From Betaproteobacteria bacterium (GTDB lineage: Bacteria > Pseudomonadota > Gammaproteobacteria > Burkholderiales > Burkholderiaceae_D), in the NCBI GenBank assembly GCA_025356395.1, contig JANXTA010000134.1, positions 1-54,764 on the forward strand: DNA of 54,764 nucleotides, written 5' to 3'. Positions within the stretch are counted from its first letter, which is position 1. The number at the start of each line of letters is the position of its first letter. A program made the translations under genes and the position numbers. The notes below the pieces were generated by a model, which was given only the letters and a program-made list of their open reading frames with translations, was not told the DNA's origin and did no database searches. This document shows, piece after piece, positions 26,222-35,384 of this stretch.

Positions 26222-28252
26222 ATGATCCTTCCTTCGTCGTCCCTCGTCACACGCCGGTTCGGCGTCGCCATCGGTCTCGCCTTCTCGAGTGTCCTGGGTG
26301 CCGCGCAGGCTGCCGAGCATCCACAGATTCCTTTGTGGGATGCGGCCACCATCGAAGGTCTGTGCGACCGCTCGATCGCCGGCTTCCAGACCACGCGTGC
26401 GGCGATGGAGGCCCGGAAGGGATCGGCCGGCATCTTCGACGAGTGGAACAGGCTTTCGATCGCGACCGGCGACCTCGACGGTCCGCTGTCGATCATCGCC
26501 AACACGTCCACCGACAAGGCGACGCGCGACGCGGCCGACGCGTGCGAGCTCAAGTACACGCCGTTCACCACCGAGTTGTTCCAGAGCGAAAAGTTGTACC
26601 AGCGCGTGAAGGACGCGAAGCCCGCCGACGCGATCCAGAAGCAGTATCGGCAGGATTTGCTCGATGCCTTCGAGGACAGCGGCGTGACGCTCGATCTCGC
26701 GAAGCGCGAACGCGTCAAGGCGATCAACAAGGAGATCACCGACCTCGCGCTGCAGTTCGAGAAGAACGTCCGCGACGACGGCACCAAACTGGTCTTTCGG
26801 CCCGACGAGATGGCCGGCCTGCCGGATCCCTACCTGGGCGCGCAGAAGAAGGACGAGCAGGGCAACTACGTGCTGACCCTCGCCTACCCGTCGTTCTTCC
26901 CGTTCATGCAGCTCGCGGCCAACGAGGACGCGCGGAAGCGCTACTGGATCGCGAAGATGAACCAGGGCGGGCAGCAGAACATCGACGTGCTCGATCGCAT
27001 CGTCGCGCTGCGCCTCGAGCTGGCGAAGCTGTACGGCTATCCCGACTTCGCGACCTTCGTGGTCAAGCGCCGCATGGCCGGCACGCCCGAGGCGGTCTAC
27101 AAGTTCCTCGACGAGGTGAAGGCCGCCGTCGTCGAACCCGAGAAGAAGGAAGTCGCCGAGCTGCGCCAGTTCAAGGCCGACGATCTCAAGCAGCCGCTGG
27201 ACGCGATCGTTCTCAATCGCTGGGACACCAGTTACTACCAGGAGAAGTTGAAGAAGGCGCGCTACAACGTCGACCAGGAGGCGCTGCGCAAGTACTTCCC
27301 GACCGAGGCCAGCATCGCTTACACGCTGCGCGTGGCCGAGACGCTCTACGGCATTCACTTCGTTCCGTCATCCGCACCGACCTGGCAGCAGGACGTGCGG
27401 GTCTACGACGTCTTCGATCGCAAGGCGAACGGCGAGGACGGCGGCTTCATCGGCACCGTCTATCTCGACCTGTTCCCGCGCGACGGCAAGTTCGGCCACG
27501 CAGCGGCGTGGCCCGTCCGTGCTGTGTCGACGCTCACGAAACAGGCCGGATCGCCGGGCTATCGCACGCCGATCTCGGTGCTGGTCACCAACTTCGATCG
27601 CAACGGCTTCGACCAGGGCGAACTCGAGACCATGCTGCACGAGTTCGGTCACGTCATGCACGGCGTGCTGTCGAAGACGCGCTACGTAGACCAGGCCGGC
27701 ACGTCCGTCAAGCGCGACTTCGTCGAGGCGCCGTCGCAGATGTTCGAGGAGTGGGCCCGTCGCGAAGATTCGCTGAAGCTCTTCGCCGAGGTCTGCAAGG
27801 ACTGTCCGCAACTGTCGCGCGAACAAATCGCGCAGCTCGATGCGGCGCGCCGCTACGGTCGTGGCATGCGCTATGCACGGCAATGGCTGTTCGCGTCCTA
27901 CGACATGTCGCTGACGACGCCGCAGCCCGAGAAGGCGATGGTCGCGTGGACCAAGATCGAGGGCGGCACGCCGCTCGGCACGGTGCCCGGCACGATGTTC
28001 CCGGCATCGTTCGGCCACATTGCCGGCGGCTACGCTGCCGGCTATTACGGCTACATGTGGAGCGAGGTGATGGCGCTCGACATGCTGTCGGGCTTCCACG
28101 GCAAACTGATGAATCCGGTCGACGGCAAGCGCTATCGCACCGGCATCCTGTCGCAGGGCGGACAGGAGCCGCCCGAGGTGATGGTCACGAAGTTCCTCCG
28201 TCGCAAGCCCAACAGCGAGGCCTTCTTCAAGGAAGTCGCCGGGCAGCGCTGA
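26222..28252 (+). CDS. Exported M3-family zinc metallopeptidase, copy 2 (tandem paralogue)
   Basis: A 676-residue paralogue of the gene just upstream, with collinear motifs from the mature N-terminus (LWDAATIEGLCD matching VDAATIETQCD) to the C-terminus (RRKPNSEAFFKE matching GRKPNSDAFFQE). It has its own signal peptide (residues about 1-30, ending GAAQAAE). The zinc motif HEFGH is at residues 473-477, with VEAPSQMFEEW downstream, and HIAGGYAAGYYGYMWSEV near the end. Both active sites are intact, so the pair likely differs in peptide preference. The 26-base gap means one transcript. Confidence 0.92.
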   Translation: MILPSSSLVTRRFGVAIGLAFSSVLGAAQAAEHPQIPLWDAATIEGLCDRSIAGFQTTRAAMEARKGSAGIFDEWNRLSIATGDLDGPLSIIANTSTDKATRDAADACELKYTPFTTELFQSEKLYQRVKDAKPADAIQKQYRQDLLDAFEDSGVTLDLAKRERVKAINKEITDLALQFEKNVRDDGTKLVFRPDEMAGLPDPYLGAQKKDEQGNYVLTLAYPSFFPFMQLAANEDARKRYWIAKMNQGGQQNIDVLDRIVALRLELAKLYGYPDFATFVVKRRMAGTPEAVYKFLDEVKAAVVEPEKKEVAELRQFKADDLKQPLDAIVLNRWDTSYYQEKLKKARYNVDQEALRKYFPTEASIAYTLRVAETLYGIHFVPSSAPTWQQDVRVYDVFDRKANGEDGGFIGTVYLDLFPRDGKFGHAAAWPVRAVSTLTKQAGSPGYRTPISVLVTNFDRNGFDQGELETMLHEFGHVMHGVLSKTRYVDQAGTSVKRDFVEAPSQMFEEWARREDSLKLFAEVCKDCPQLSREQIAQLDAARRYGRGMRYARQWLFASYDMSLTTPQPEKAMVAWTKIEGGTPLGTVPGTMFPASFGHIAGGYAAGYYGYMWSEVMALDMLSGFHGKLMNPVDGKRYRTGILSQGGQEPPEVMVTKFLRRKPNSEAFFKEVAGQR

Positions 28253-28254
28253 CG

Positions 28255-29246
28255 TCAGTAGTCGTAAACGTGCTCGATGGTCGCACCGCGTGCGGGTGCC
28301 GCGACCAGGAAGTCCGAGAGCGCCGCCACCGGAATCAGCGCGGCGATGCGACGCGTGCCGGGCATCGTCACGAGCGGCTGCTCGAACAGCACGCGTGACT
28401 GCGGCGGCAGGCGCGTGGCGTCGCGGGTCCACAGCGTCACGAGGATGATGCCGCGGTTGCCCGCGATGTCGGTCAGGTGCGTACCCGCCTGTGCCAGCGC
28501 GGTGGCCGCGATGCGGAAGTCGAAGTAGCGCGGTAGCTCCAGCACAGCGCCGCCGCCGTCCAGCGTGCGCACAAGTCGGACCTCCGATGGAAGCGCGGCA
28601 GGTGGTCGGTCCACGACCACCTGCGTCGTCGGCCGTGCGGGATCGTAGGCCGAGCGCGTCGCGAGTTCGATCAGCTTTCCGTACGTGGCCTTGATCGCGT
28701 ATTCGGTCGTGAGCGCATATCGTCGCTCCCACTTGCGGACCGGATCGGCGCCGAACGCGGGCACGTTGGCCCATAGCCCGCGCAGCCGCGCCGCGAAGTC
28801 GAACAGGTACCAGGGTTCCTTGCGGATGAAGTCGACGTAGTCCTGCCCGACGACACCGCCCAGCTCAGTCGACCGGCGACGTTCTCGTAGGCCGAGCGCA
28901 GCGCGTATTCGACCGTCGTGCTGGACGCGATGACGAGGATCATCACGTGATAGGCGACGTTGGCGGGAGCGTCTTGCCGAACTTGCTCGCGCGTGACGGC
29001 CGCGTAGCTGCCCCACAGTTGGCCGACGTGCGCGAGGAAGGGGAAGCCGTGCGCGGGATGATCGGCCACGAAGCGCGCGTACTCGGCCGGGCTGTGAACC
29101 AGGAACCATTCGGGATAGGTCAGCAGCGTCTGCTCGGCGCCGCGTCGCTGGTCGATCGCGATCGGGCTTTCGTAGGCCGCGTGCCCGCTCGTCGCGACCA
29201 GCAGTCCGAGCGCGAACAGCAGGCCAGCGCCGCGCCTTTCAAGCAT
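28255..29246 (-). pseudogene. Exported protein of unknown function, split by one frameshift
   Basis: The ATG at 29246 overlaps the end of the FAD/methyltransferase gene by eight bases. A signal peptide (LLFALGLLVATSGHAA) leads into YESPIAIDQRRGAEQTLLTYPEWFLVHSP and a membrane-like stretch ending TVEYALRSAYENVAGR. There the frame breaks near 28865-28875; the continuation (ELGGVVGQDYVDFIRKEPWY, LFDFAARLRGLWANVPAFG, TTEYAIKATYGKLIELATRSAY) is open in another frame to a TGA at 28255. Restoring one missing base gives about 330 residues. I do not recognise a named family. The two halves read smoothly together, so this is one gene with a recent lesion or a sequence error. Confidence 0.7.
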
Positions 29247-31461
29247 CGCGGACGAAGGCCATCAACGCGTTGTCCGACGGATCGCCCGCCTGCATCAGTC
29301 GCGGACCGGTGTGGCGCAGTCCGGCCGCGGCGAGTCGCTCGATCCACTCGTCAGCGCTCGCGAAGTGCCGGCGCTCGGCGGCGTTGACCGACCACGGTTC
29401 GCCGAGACCTGCGTTGAAGACGGTGTGCGCCAACGCCACGAAGCGATCCATCTGCACGGTACGCACGTCGTGGTCGCGCACGATGAAGTGCCCGCCGGGG
29501 CGCAGGACCCGATGGATCGACCGCAGGAAAGGCGCGAGGCGTTCGGGTGCCATGTGATGCAGGCCGACGAAACAGCTGACGACATCCGCGCTGTGTTCCG
29601 GCACGTCGAGTGGGGCGTAGTCGGCCAGGCAGCGGAACCCGCCGGCGCGCGCGAGCTGGCCGCGCTCGACCAGATCGACCGGCGAGTAGCCGGCATCCAC
29701 GTCGTGGACCAGCGTCACCGCGCCGGTGATCTTCGCGTGATTGCGGACCGCCCGCACATAACGTCCGGTCGTGCCGATCTCGACGTAGTCGCGTCGCGCC
29801 TTCAGGTCCACGAGGAGCTCGGCCGCCTGCCGACCCATCTCGGTCTTCTGCACCAGCAGCGACGGCAGTGCGTAGGTCAGCATCGACGCCTTCGGCGTGA
29901 TGCCGGGCAGCCCCGCCTGCAGGTCCCGATAGATCGCCTCGTCGTCGGACCGCTGCCGGATCGATGACTTGATCAGTGCGTGCAGGCGGTCTTCCGGAAA
30001 CAGATGGAAGATGTTCTGCGGGAAGGCATAGAAGCGATCGGCTTCGCGCGTGTCGCCGTAAACCGCATGGAACAGCGACGCGTGGCGCGTGATGACCGCC
30101 GGAGGCTTCCCGGTCTGCGCGGCCACGATCGTCGACGCGTAGTAGCGATCCCACAGCGCCCCCCGCAGTCGGTACTCGGGGTCGAGCGTCCGCTTCAACG
30201 CGAACAGTTCGTGGGCCTTCGGGTAGGCCGCATGGAACTGCGCGTTGGTGGCGTGCAGCTGGTACGGCAGGTAGTAGGTGCCGCCGCAGTCGAGCACGGC
30301 ATCGATCAGTTCGCGGGTCCACACGGGGACGCGTTCGCGCGCGTTGTCGCGCGTGCGCTGCTTGTGATGCAGCACGAACGCGAAGGTCTCGCCGCGGGCC
30401 CACGCCATCAGCGTGACCGGATCGGCGAGCGCATGACGGATCGAGATGTTGATCGCGTTGACGCGATGGCGTTCGAGGATCTCGGCCATCTTCGGGACGA
30501 ACGCGGCGAGCCGGTCCGCCGGCACGAAGTACTCCTGCAGCACGTAGGTGCGGCGCTTGCGCCCGACGGGTTCGAGCTCGGCGACGTCGTAGCCGGCCTC
30601 GTCGTTGCGCCAGTGCACGCGCCTCTTGCCGTACAGCAGCGGATTGATCAGATGTTCGCGCCGCTTCTTGCCGAACGGTGTCACCGACATCGCCCACAGG
30701 AAGTAGCGCTCGAGGGCATAACGACGACGCAGCGGCTGCAGGCGATGCCGGTTGGGCGTCGGCCGATCGGTCTCGTATTAGGTCACGGCGCGCGCGCTCG
30801 TGTAGTGGGGCGGATAGAGATCGCTGTCGTGGAAGACGGCTTTCGCGTTGCCGCGCACGTTCGCGTCGAACCAGCCCGGATACGCGGCCGTCGGCATCTT
30901 CGCGTTGCGCTGCTCGACGCGCACGTTGACGGCAAGCTCCAGCTCCGCTTCGGTGATGATGCCGATCGCGCCGTAGCCGCCGATCGCCGCGGCGAACCAG
31001 GCGGCGTTCTCGGTCGGGCTCGCGTCCACCGGCGTGCCGTCGGCGAGCACGAACCGGATCGAACGCACCGACAGGACCACGGGCCCCAGTCCCATGTAGC
31101 GGCCGTGGGCGTTGACCGACAGCGCACCGCCGACGGTGAAGTTGGCGTAGGTCTGCATGATCTTGACCGCGAGACCGTGGGGATCGATGAAGGCCTGGAT
31201 GTCGCACCAGCGGATGCCCGCCTCGACCCGGATCACGTGCGCCACCGGATCGAAGCGCAAGACGCGATTCATGCGCCGCAGGTCGAGGTGCAGCGTGCCG
31301 GGACTGGCGGTGTGCCCGCCGATGCTGAAATGACCGCCGCCGATCGAGAGCGGCAGCGTGGTGCTGCGGACCGCGGCCTGGACCTCTTCCGTGGAATGGG
31401 GCGTGGCGATCGAGAACACCTCGATCGCGTTGACCTGCGTGACGTCGTTGACGATGGGCAT
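29239..31461 (-). pseudogene. FAD-dependent oxidoreductase fused to a SAM methyltransferase, interrupted by an in-frame TAA
   Basis: One frame runs from the ATG at 31461 to the TGA at 29239 with a single TAA at 30778-30780. The first 227 residues are a PCMH FAD-binding domain (LPLSIGGGHFSIGGHTASPG, MQTYANFTVGGALSVNAHGR, AAIGGYGAIGIITEAELEL). Beyond the stop (YETDRPTPNRHRLQPLRRRY onward) lies an aldonolactone-oxidase-like C-terminal domain, then a class I methyltransferase of about 180 residues (YVEIGTTGRYVRAVRN, HSADVVSCFVGLHHM, RVLRPGGHFIVRDHD). Without the stop it would be 740 residues. The stop falls where a Tyr would fit. Start overlaps the DUF805 stop (TGATG). Two separate proteins are possible if an internal start before MSVTPFGKKRREHL is used. 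Confidence 0.72.
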
Positions 31462-31823
31462 CAGGTTTGTCGATCGATGTCTACCTGCAGATAGTCGAAG
31501 CGTGACAGCGGATCGCTGCCGCAGCGATTGCGGCCTTCCACGCCGCGGCGAGTCAACTGTAAGAGTAGCCACAGCGGACCGACGACCGGGACCAGCACGA
31601 CCAGCAGCGACCAGGCGGAGCGGCCGACGTCGTGCAGGCGCCGCGTCGACAGCGCCCCCGCGCACCACGCGAAGAGGGCGGTGACCGGCGCGGCGCCCGG
31701 GTCGCCGAGCAGCGCCTGGGCGAAGAGTCCGAAGGCGATCGCGACCAGCGCCAGCGCGAACATCCGCGCTGACCAGGTCGTCCGTCCCACGCGTCCGTGC
31801 CATCCGAAGAGCGTCCACTTCAT
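31461..31823 (-). CDS. DUF805 family small membrane protein
   Basis: A 120-residue protein with the DUF805 opening (KWTLFGWHGRVGRTTWSARM), four hydrophobic segments, and the conserved ARRLHD-like motif STRRLHDVGRSAWSLLVVLVP followed by GPLWLLLQL and GRNRCGSDP. Function unknown. Its ATG overlaps the HD-GYP stop (ATGA) and its own stop overlaps the next start by one base, so the four minus-strand genes from 33094 to 28255 form a tightly coupled operon. Confidence 0.88.
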   Translation of the reverse strand: MKWTLFGWHGRVGRTTWSARMFALALVAIAFGLFAQALLGDPGAAPVTALFAWCAGALSTRRLHDVGRSAWSLLVVLVPVVGPLWLLLQLTRRGVEGRNRCGSDPLSRFDYLQVDIDRQT

Positions 31824-33094
31824 CGTGGCACCTCCGTTCTTTCGGATACGGCCACGTCGGACAGTTCGGGGGCCGACGCCGGCAGACGCCAGTGATCGTC
31901 GATCTCGGTCAGGCCCCAGTGTTCGGCGGTTTCGCGCGACACGATGCGTTCGCTGCAACCCGGCACGCTCAGGTCGATCGTCTCGGGAGGGCACGGTCGA
32001 CGACCGGGTATGTCGAAGGCAGCCTTGACCACCGGCGTGAGCAAGCTGGCCGGGGACTGGTCGACCACCACGCCGAGGCGATCCGACGCGAGCCGCACCA
32101 ACGAGCCGACCGGATAGATACCGATGCTGCGCACGAAGGCCTGCAGCACGGCCTCGTCGAAATGCCCTTCGCGACTCCACTGCGCCATCTTCTTGATCGA
32201 CAGCGCGGGGTCCCAGCCGATCTTGTAGGGCCGGTTCGACGTGATGGCGTCGTAGACGTCGCAGACCGCGCCCATGCGCGCGAACAGCGAGATTTGGTCG
32301 CCCTTGAGCCCCTGCGGATAGCCGGTCCCGTTGATCTTCTCGTGGTGATGCAGGCAGACGTCCATCGCGCGTTCGCCGACGCCGCGCGCCTCCATCAACA
32401 GGTCGTAGCCGGCGCGCGGATGCGTGCGCATCACCGCGTATTCCTCGGCGGTGAGCGCGCCGGGCTTGCCGAGGATCTCCTGCGGCATCAGCGCCTTGCC
32501 CAGGTCGTGGACCAGCCCGGCCATGCCGGCCTCGCGCGTGTCCGCCTCGGAGAGGTCGAGCTTGCGGGCGAGGGCGACCATCAACGCGCAGACCGCCACG
32601 CTGTGCATGTAGGTGTAGTCGTCGCTGGTCTTCAGGCGCGCCAGACTGACGATCGCGCCCGGGTTGCGGTTGACCGACGAGGTGATGTCGTCGACCAGCG
32701 GCATGCAGTGGACGGCATCGATCGCCTTGCCGAGACGCACGTCCTGGAACATGACCATCATTGCGCCGCGCGCCTGCGCGACGATCTTGCCGGCGCGCTC
32801 GAGCTCATCGGTCAGCGAACAAACCGCGTCCGGTTCGTCGATGGCCAGGAAGGTTGCGACATGGTCGAGCAAGGGCTCGTCGTCCGACGCGGTCTGCGGC
32901 AGCACCGGAAGGTCCAGGCCGCGAGACGTATCGATCCAGGCTTCGAGCACGGCGCTGCGGTGGATCAGATCGAGCTGCTTCCCGTCCGTCAGCGCGAAGC
33001 TCTTCCTCCAGAACGGGTGATCGAGCCAGGATCCGCTGAGGCGTTTGACGTACATGCCCACGACGAGTTGCCGGACGGCTACCTTCTTCAGCAT
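31820..33094 (-). CDS. HD-GYP domain cyclic-di-GMP phosphodiesterase with DUF3391 N-terminus
   Basis: The ATG at 33094 gives 424 residues. The first about 130 match DUF3391 (KKVAVRQLVVGMYVKRLSGSWLDHPFW). An HD-GYP domain follows: SDDYTYMHSVAVCALMVALA, the metal-binding HD in LVHDLGKALMP (196-197), THPRAGYDLL, HHHEKINGTGYPQGL with the GYP signature (258-260), and DVYDAITSNRPYK. HD-GYP enzymes hydrolyse cyclic-di-GMP. All catalytic residues are present. About 60 extra C-terminal residues carry no recognised domain. First gene of an operon with DUF805 and the FAD/methyltransferase fusion. Confidence 0.93.
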   Translation of the reverse strand: MLKKVAVRQLVVGMYVKRLSGSWLDHPFWRKSFALTDGKQLDLIHRSAVLEAWIDTSRGLDLPVLPQTASDDEPLLDHVATFLAIDEPDAVCSLTDELERAGKIVAQARGAMMVMFQDVRLGKAIDAVHCMPLVDDITSSVNRNPGAIVSLARLKTSDDYTYMHSVAVCALMVALARKLDLSEADTREAGMAGLVHDLGKALMPQEILGKPGALTAEEYAVMRTHPRAGYDLLMEARGVGERAMDVCLHHHEKINGTGYPQGLKGDQISLFARMGAVCDVYDAITSNRPYKIGWDPALSIKKMAQWSREGHFDEAVLQAFVRSIGIYPVGSLVRLASDRLGVVVDQSPASLLTPVVKAAFDIPGRRPCPPETIDLSVPGCSERIVSRETAEHWGLTEIDDHWRLPASAPELSDVAVSERTEVPR

Positions 33095-33226
33095 GGCGGG
33101 TTCGCGGATCGTCGGGGCATGGGTGTCGGCGTTTCCAGACCAGCGGCGGTTTCGTGCGATGCCGCACCCGATGCCGACGATACCGAGCACACCCGGACCG
33201 GCGTCAAGTCCTGCGAAGCCGGCGTC

Positions 33227-34318
33227 TCATTTACCGGAATACGAGCGCTCGCTTTCCTTGATGCGACGGTCGCGGACCGCTGCGGCTAACTGGTCGAGGA
33301 CCTCGACCGAGTCGTCCCAGCCGATGCAGCCGTCGGTGATGCTCTGGCCGTAGACGAGGTCCGACAAGACCGCGCCGGCGTTGAGGTCCTGGCGGCCGGC
33401 GACCAGATGGCTCTCGACCATCACGCCGATGATTCGCGAGTCGCCCGCCGCGATCTGGCGGCCAATCTCGGCGCAGACCCTGATCTGGTTCTCGGGCTTC
33501 TTCTCGGCGTTGGCATGGCTCGCGTCGATCATCAACTTCTGCGCGAGACCGGCCTTGCCCATCTCGGCGCACGCCGCGGCGACGCTGGCCTCGTCGTAGT
33601 TGGGCGTCTTGCCGCCGCGCAGGATGATGTGGCAATCCTCGTTGCCGTTGGTCGAGACGATGGCCGAGTGGCCGCCTTTCGTAACCGACAGGAAATGGTG
33701 CGGCTGCGAAGCCGCCTTGATCGCGTCGATCGCGATCTTGACGTTGCCGTCGGTGCCGTTCTTGAAGCCGACCGGGCATGATAGGCCCGAAGCCAGCTCA
33801 CGATGGACCTGCGACTCGGTGGTCCGCGCGCCGATCGCGCCCCAGGCAACCAGGTCCGCGATGTACTGCGGCGTCATCACATCGAGGTACTCGCATCCCG
33901 CGGGAAGACCCATCTCGTTGATGGTCGCCAGCAGCTCGCGCGCCGACCGCAAACCCTTGTTGATTTGAAAGCTGCCATCGAGGTCGGGATCGTTGATAAG
34001 GCCCTTCCAGCCGACCGTGGTCCGTGGCTTCTCGAAGTACACGCGCATCACGATCACCAGGTCCTTCGCGTGCTTGTCGCGTTCGACGACCAGTTTGCGT
34101 GCGTATTCCTTGGCGGCGTCGGTGTCGTGGATTGAACACGGGCCGATGACGACGAGCAGGCGCTGATCGGCGCCGTGCAGGATGCGGTGGATCGCCGAGC
34201 GACCCGAGAACGCGGTGCGCGACGCGCGTTCCGAGCACGGAAACTCGCGAACGAGGTGCGACGGCGGCGTGAGTTCCTTGATCTCCCTGATTCGCAGGTC
34301 ATCGGTGCTGACGGGCAT
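33227..34318 (-). CDS. aroG: 3-deoxy-D-arabino-heptulosonate-7-phosphate synthase (class I, AroG type)
   Basis: First enzyme of the shikimate pathway, condensing phosphoenolpyruvate and erythrose-4-phosphate. The 363-residue length and motifs fit class I AroFGH enzymes: LLVVIGPCSIHD, MRVYFEKPRTTVGWKGLINDP, GLPAGCEYLDVMTPQY, WGAIGARTTESQVHREL, PVGFKNGTDGN, IILRGGKTPNYD, MIDASHANAEKK, and SITDGCIGWDD. An AGGAG site precedes the ATG. The transcript leader encodes a Phe/Tyr-rich peptide and a terminator, so expression is very probably attenuated by charged tRNA-Phe; which isozyme (Phe- or Tyr-inhibited) cannot be decided from motifs. Confidence 0.95.
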   Translation of the reverse strand: MPVSTDDLRIREIKELTPPSHLVREFPCSERASRTAFSGRSAIHRILHGADQRLLVVIGPCSIHDTDAAKEYARKLVVERDKHAKDLVIVMRVYFEKPRTTVGWKGLINDPDLDGSFQINKGLRSARELLATINEMGLPAGCEYLDVMTPQYIADLVAWGAIGARTTESQVHRELASGLSCPVGFKNGTDGNVKIAIDAIKAASQPHHFLSVTKGGHSAIVSTNGNEDCHIILRGGKTPNYDEASVAAACAEMGKAGLAQKLMIDASHANAEKKPENQIRVCAEIGRQIAAGDSRIIGVMVESHLVAGRQDLNAGAVLSDLVYGQSITDGCIGWDDSVEVLDQLAAAVRDRRIKESERSYSGK

Positions 34319-34387
34319 GGTGGACTCCTGATGGTTCTAATTCGACAAGTTGGGCCAGGGCTTGAGATCTTCGGGTCGGGAACAGCC

Positions 34388-34417
34388 AAAAAAAAACCGC
34401 CAGCGGTCTGGCGGTTT
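34388..34417 (-). terminator. Attenuator terminator in the aroG leader
   Basis: On the minus strand AAACCGCCAG (34417-34408), a four-base loop and CTGGCGGTTT (34403-34394) form a perfect ten-base-pair stem running into nine consecutive T residues (34396-34388). It lies 22 bases after the leader-peptide stop and 70 bases before the aroG start, the classic position for an attenuator. Confidence 0.92.
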
Positions 34418-34438
34418 CGGATTCGGTCGCTTCGCGCG

Positions 34439-34507
34439 CTACCGTCTCGTCCCCGCCATGTGGCGCGGAAAGTAGAAGTAGAGGAACGCGAAGCGGGTGG
34501 TGGACAT
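34439..34507 (-). CDS. Phe/Tyr-rich leader peptide of the aroG attenuator
   Basis: A 22-codon ORF (ATG at 34507, TAG at 34441-34439) encodes MSTTR, then FAFLYFYF, then PRH and a short basic tail. Four Phe and two Tyr codons in eight positions are far above chance. It precedes a strong terminator and aroG. CGCC at 34465-34462 can pair with GGCG at 34457-34454; TGGCGG (34458-34453) can instead pair with CCGCCA of the terminator's 5' arm. A ribosome stalled at the Phe codons would cover the first segment and favour the antiterminator. No clear ribosome-binding site is seen. Confidence 0.85.
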   Translation of the reverse strand: MSTTRFAFLYFYFPRHMAGTRR

Positions 34508-34515
34508 GGCGGCGA

Positions 34516-34545
34516 AGTGTACCCGCAGGCTTTCGCGGAAGGCAA
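34516..34545 (-). promoter_or_regulatory. Candidate promoter of the aroG leader transcript
   Basis: On the minus strand TTGCCT (34545-34540) and TACACT (34521-34516) are 18 bases apart. Initiation would fall a few bases before the leader ATG at 34507, implying a leaderless or nearly leaderless mRNA, which agrees with the missing ribosome-binding site. Found by eye only. Confidence 0.4.
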
Positions 34546-34557
34546 GCGGCGGGGCTT

Positions 34558-35371
34558 TCACAGCCGTCCCGCCAGTCCCCACAACACGAGCGCGACGAAC
34601 AGGACGGCGTAGCCCAGCGCGGCCAGCCACACCAGCGTCTTCGCGTGCATGAAGTCCCGGGTGACGAGGAAGCCGAGCAGCGGCAGCACCTGCTCGGCAT
34701 GGATGCCGATGAAGTGCGCCGGCCGCAGGTCGCCGCCGCTCAGCGACCAGCCGAGGACCGGCACCACGGCCTCGCCGTCGGGCGGTTGTAATCCGGAGAG
34801 CAGCGCACCGACTCCGGCGCCGAACACGAAAGTCAGCACCAGCCCGATCAGGATCGCCTGGTGATAGGCGGCGGGTCGCGACGGATCGGGATGGCGATAC
34901 AACTGCCAGGCGAGCATCGGTTGAGTCGCGGTGAGGACGACGGCGCCGATGCCCATCAGCGCGTACGTCGCGATGTGCAGGGGGTCGCCGATGTTGTAGC
35001 GAAGCCTGGCCGAGGGCGGCCTGGATCGCGATATAGATCCATTCGAGACTGCCGGCGCCGATCACCAGCCACACGATCCGGTCGGTCGCGCGACTGCTGC
35101 GTCGTGCGAGCGGCAGATCGCCGATGAACCACGCTGTGGTCCAGGACAGGACGCCGATCGACAGCGCGAACTTCATCGGCTTGAGCCACAGGTCGGCACC
35201 ACGCAGCGTGCGGTCGTCGAAGGTGGCTGCGATCGCCATGGGCAGGAGCAGCAAAAACAGCGCGGCACCGAAGAATGCGAGCCGTCGTTCGCGGGTCTTC
35301 AGGTCTCGCCAGCGGGCCAGGACGAGCGGGGTGTGCGACGTGGAATGAAGCGACGTGGCGCAATGATTCAT
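34558..35371 (-). pseudogene. Multi-pass membrane protein of unknown function, split by one frameshift
   Basis: From the ATG at 35371 the protein reads RERRLAFFGAALFLLLLPMAIAATF, LWLKPMKFALSIGVLSWTTAW, and RIVWLVIGAGSLEWIYIAIQAALGQAS. Near 34990-35000 the frame changes by one base, and the continuation YNIGDPLHIATYALMGIGAV then runs through four more helices to a TGA at 34558. Together they form a coherent 7-8 helix protein of about 270 residues; neither half alone makes sense. No named family recognised. It lies 13 bases after an ABA4-like gene, and that unit is divergent from a TetR regulator. Confidence 0.7.
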
Positions 35372-35384
35372 GGACTCTCCGATC

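Noticed and set aside
34558-34956. 133-codon ORF as a separate small membrane protein
   Set aside because: Its N-terminal helices continue directly from the upstream frame; it is the second half of one frameshifted gene.
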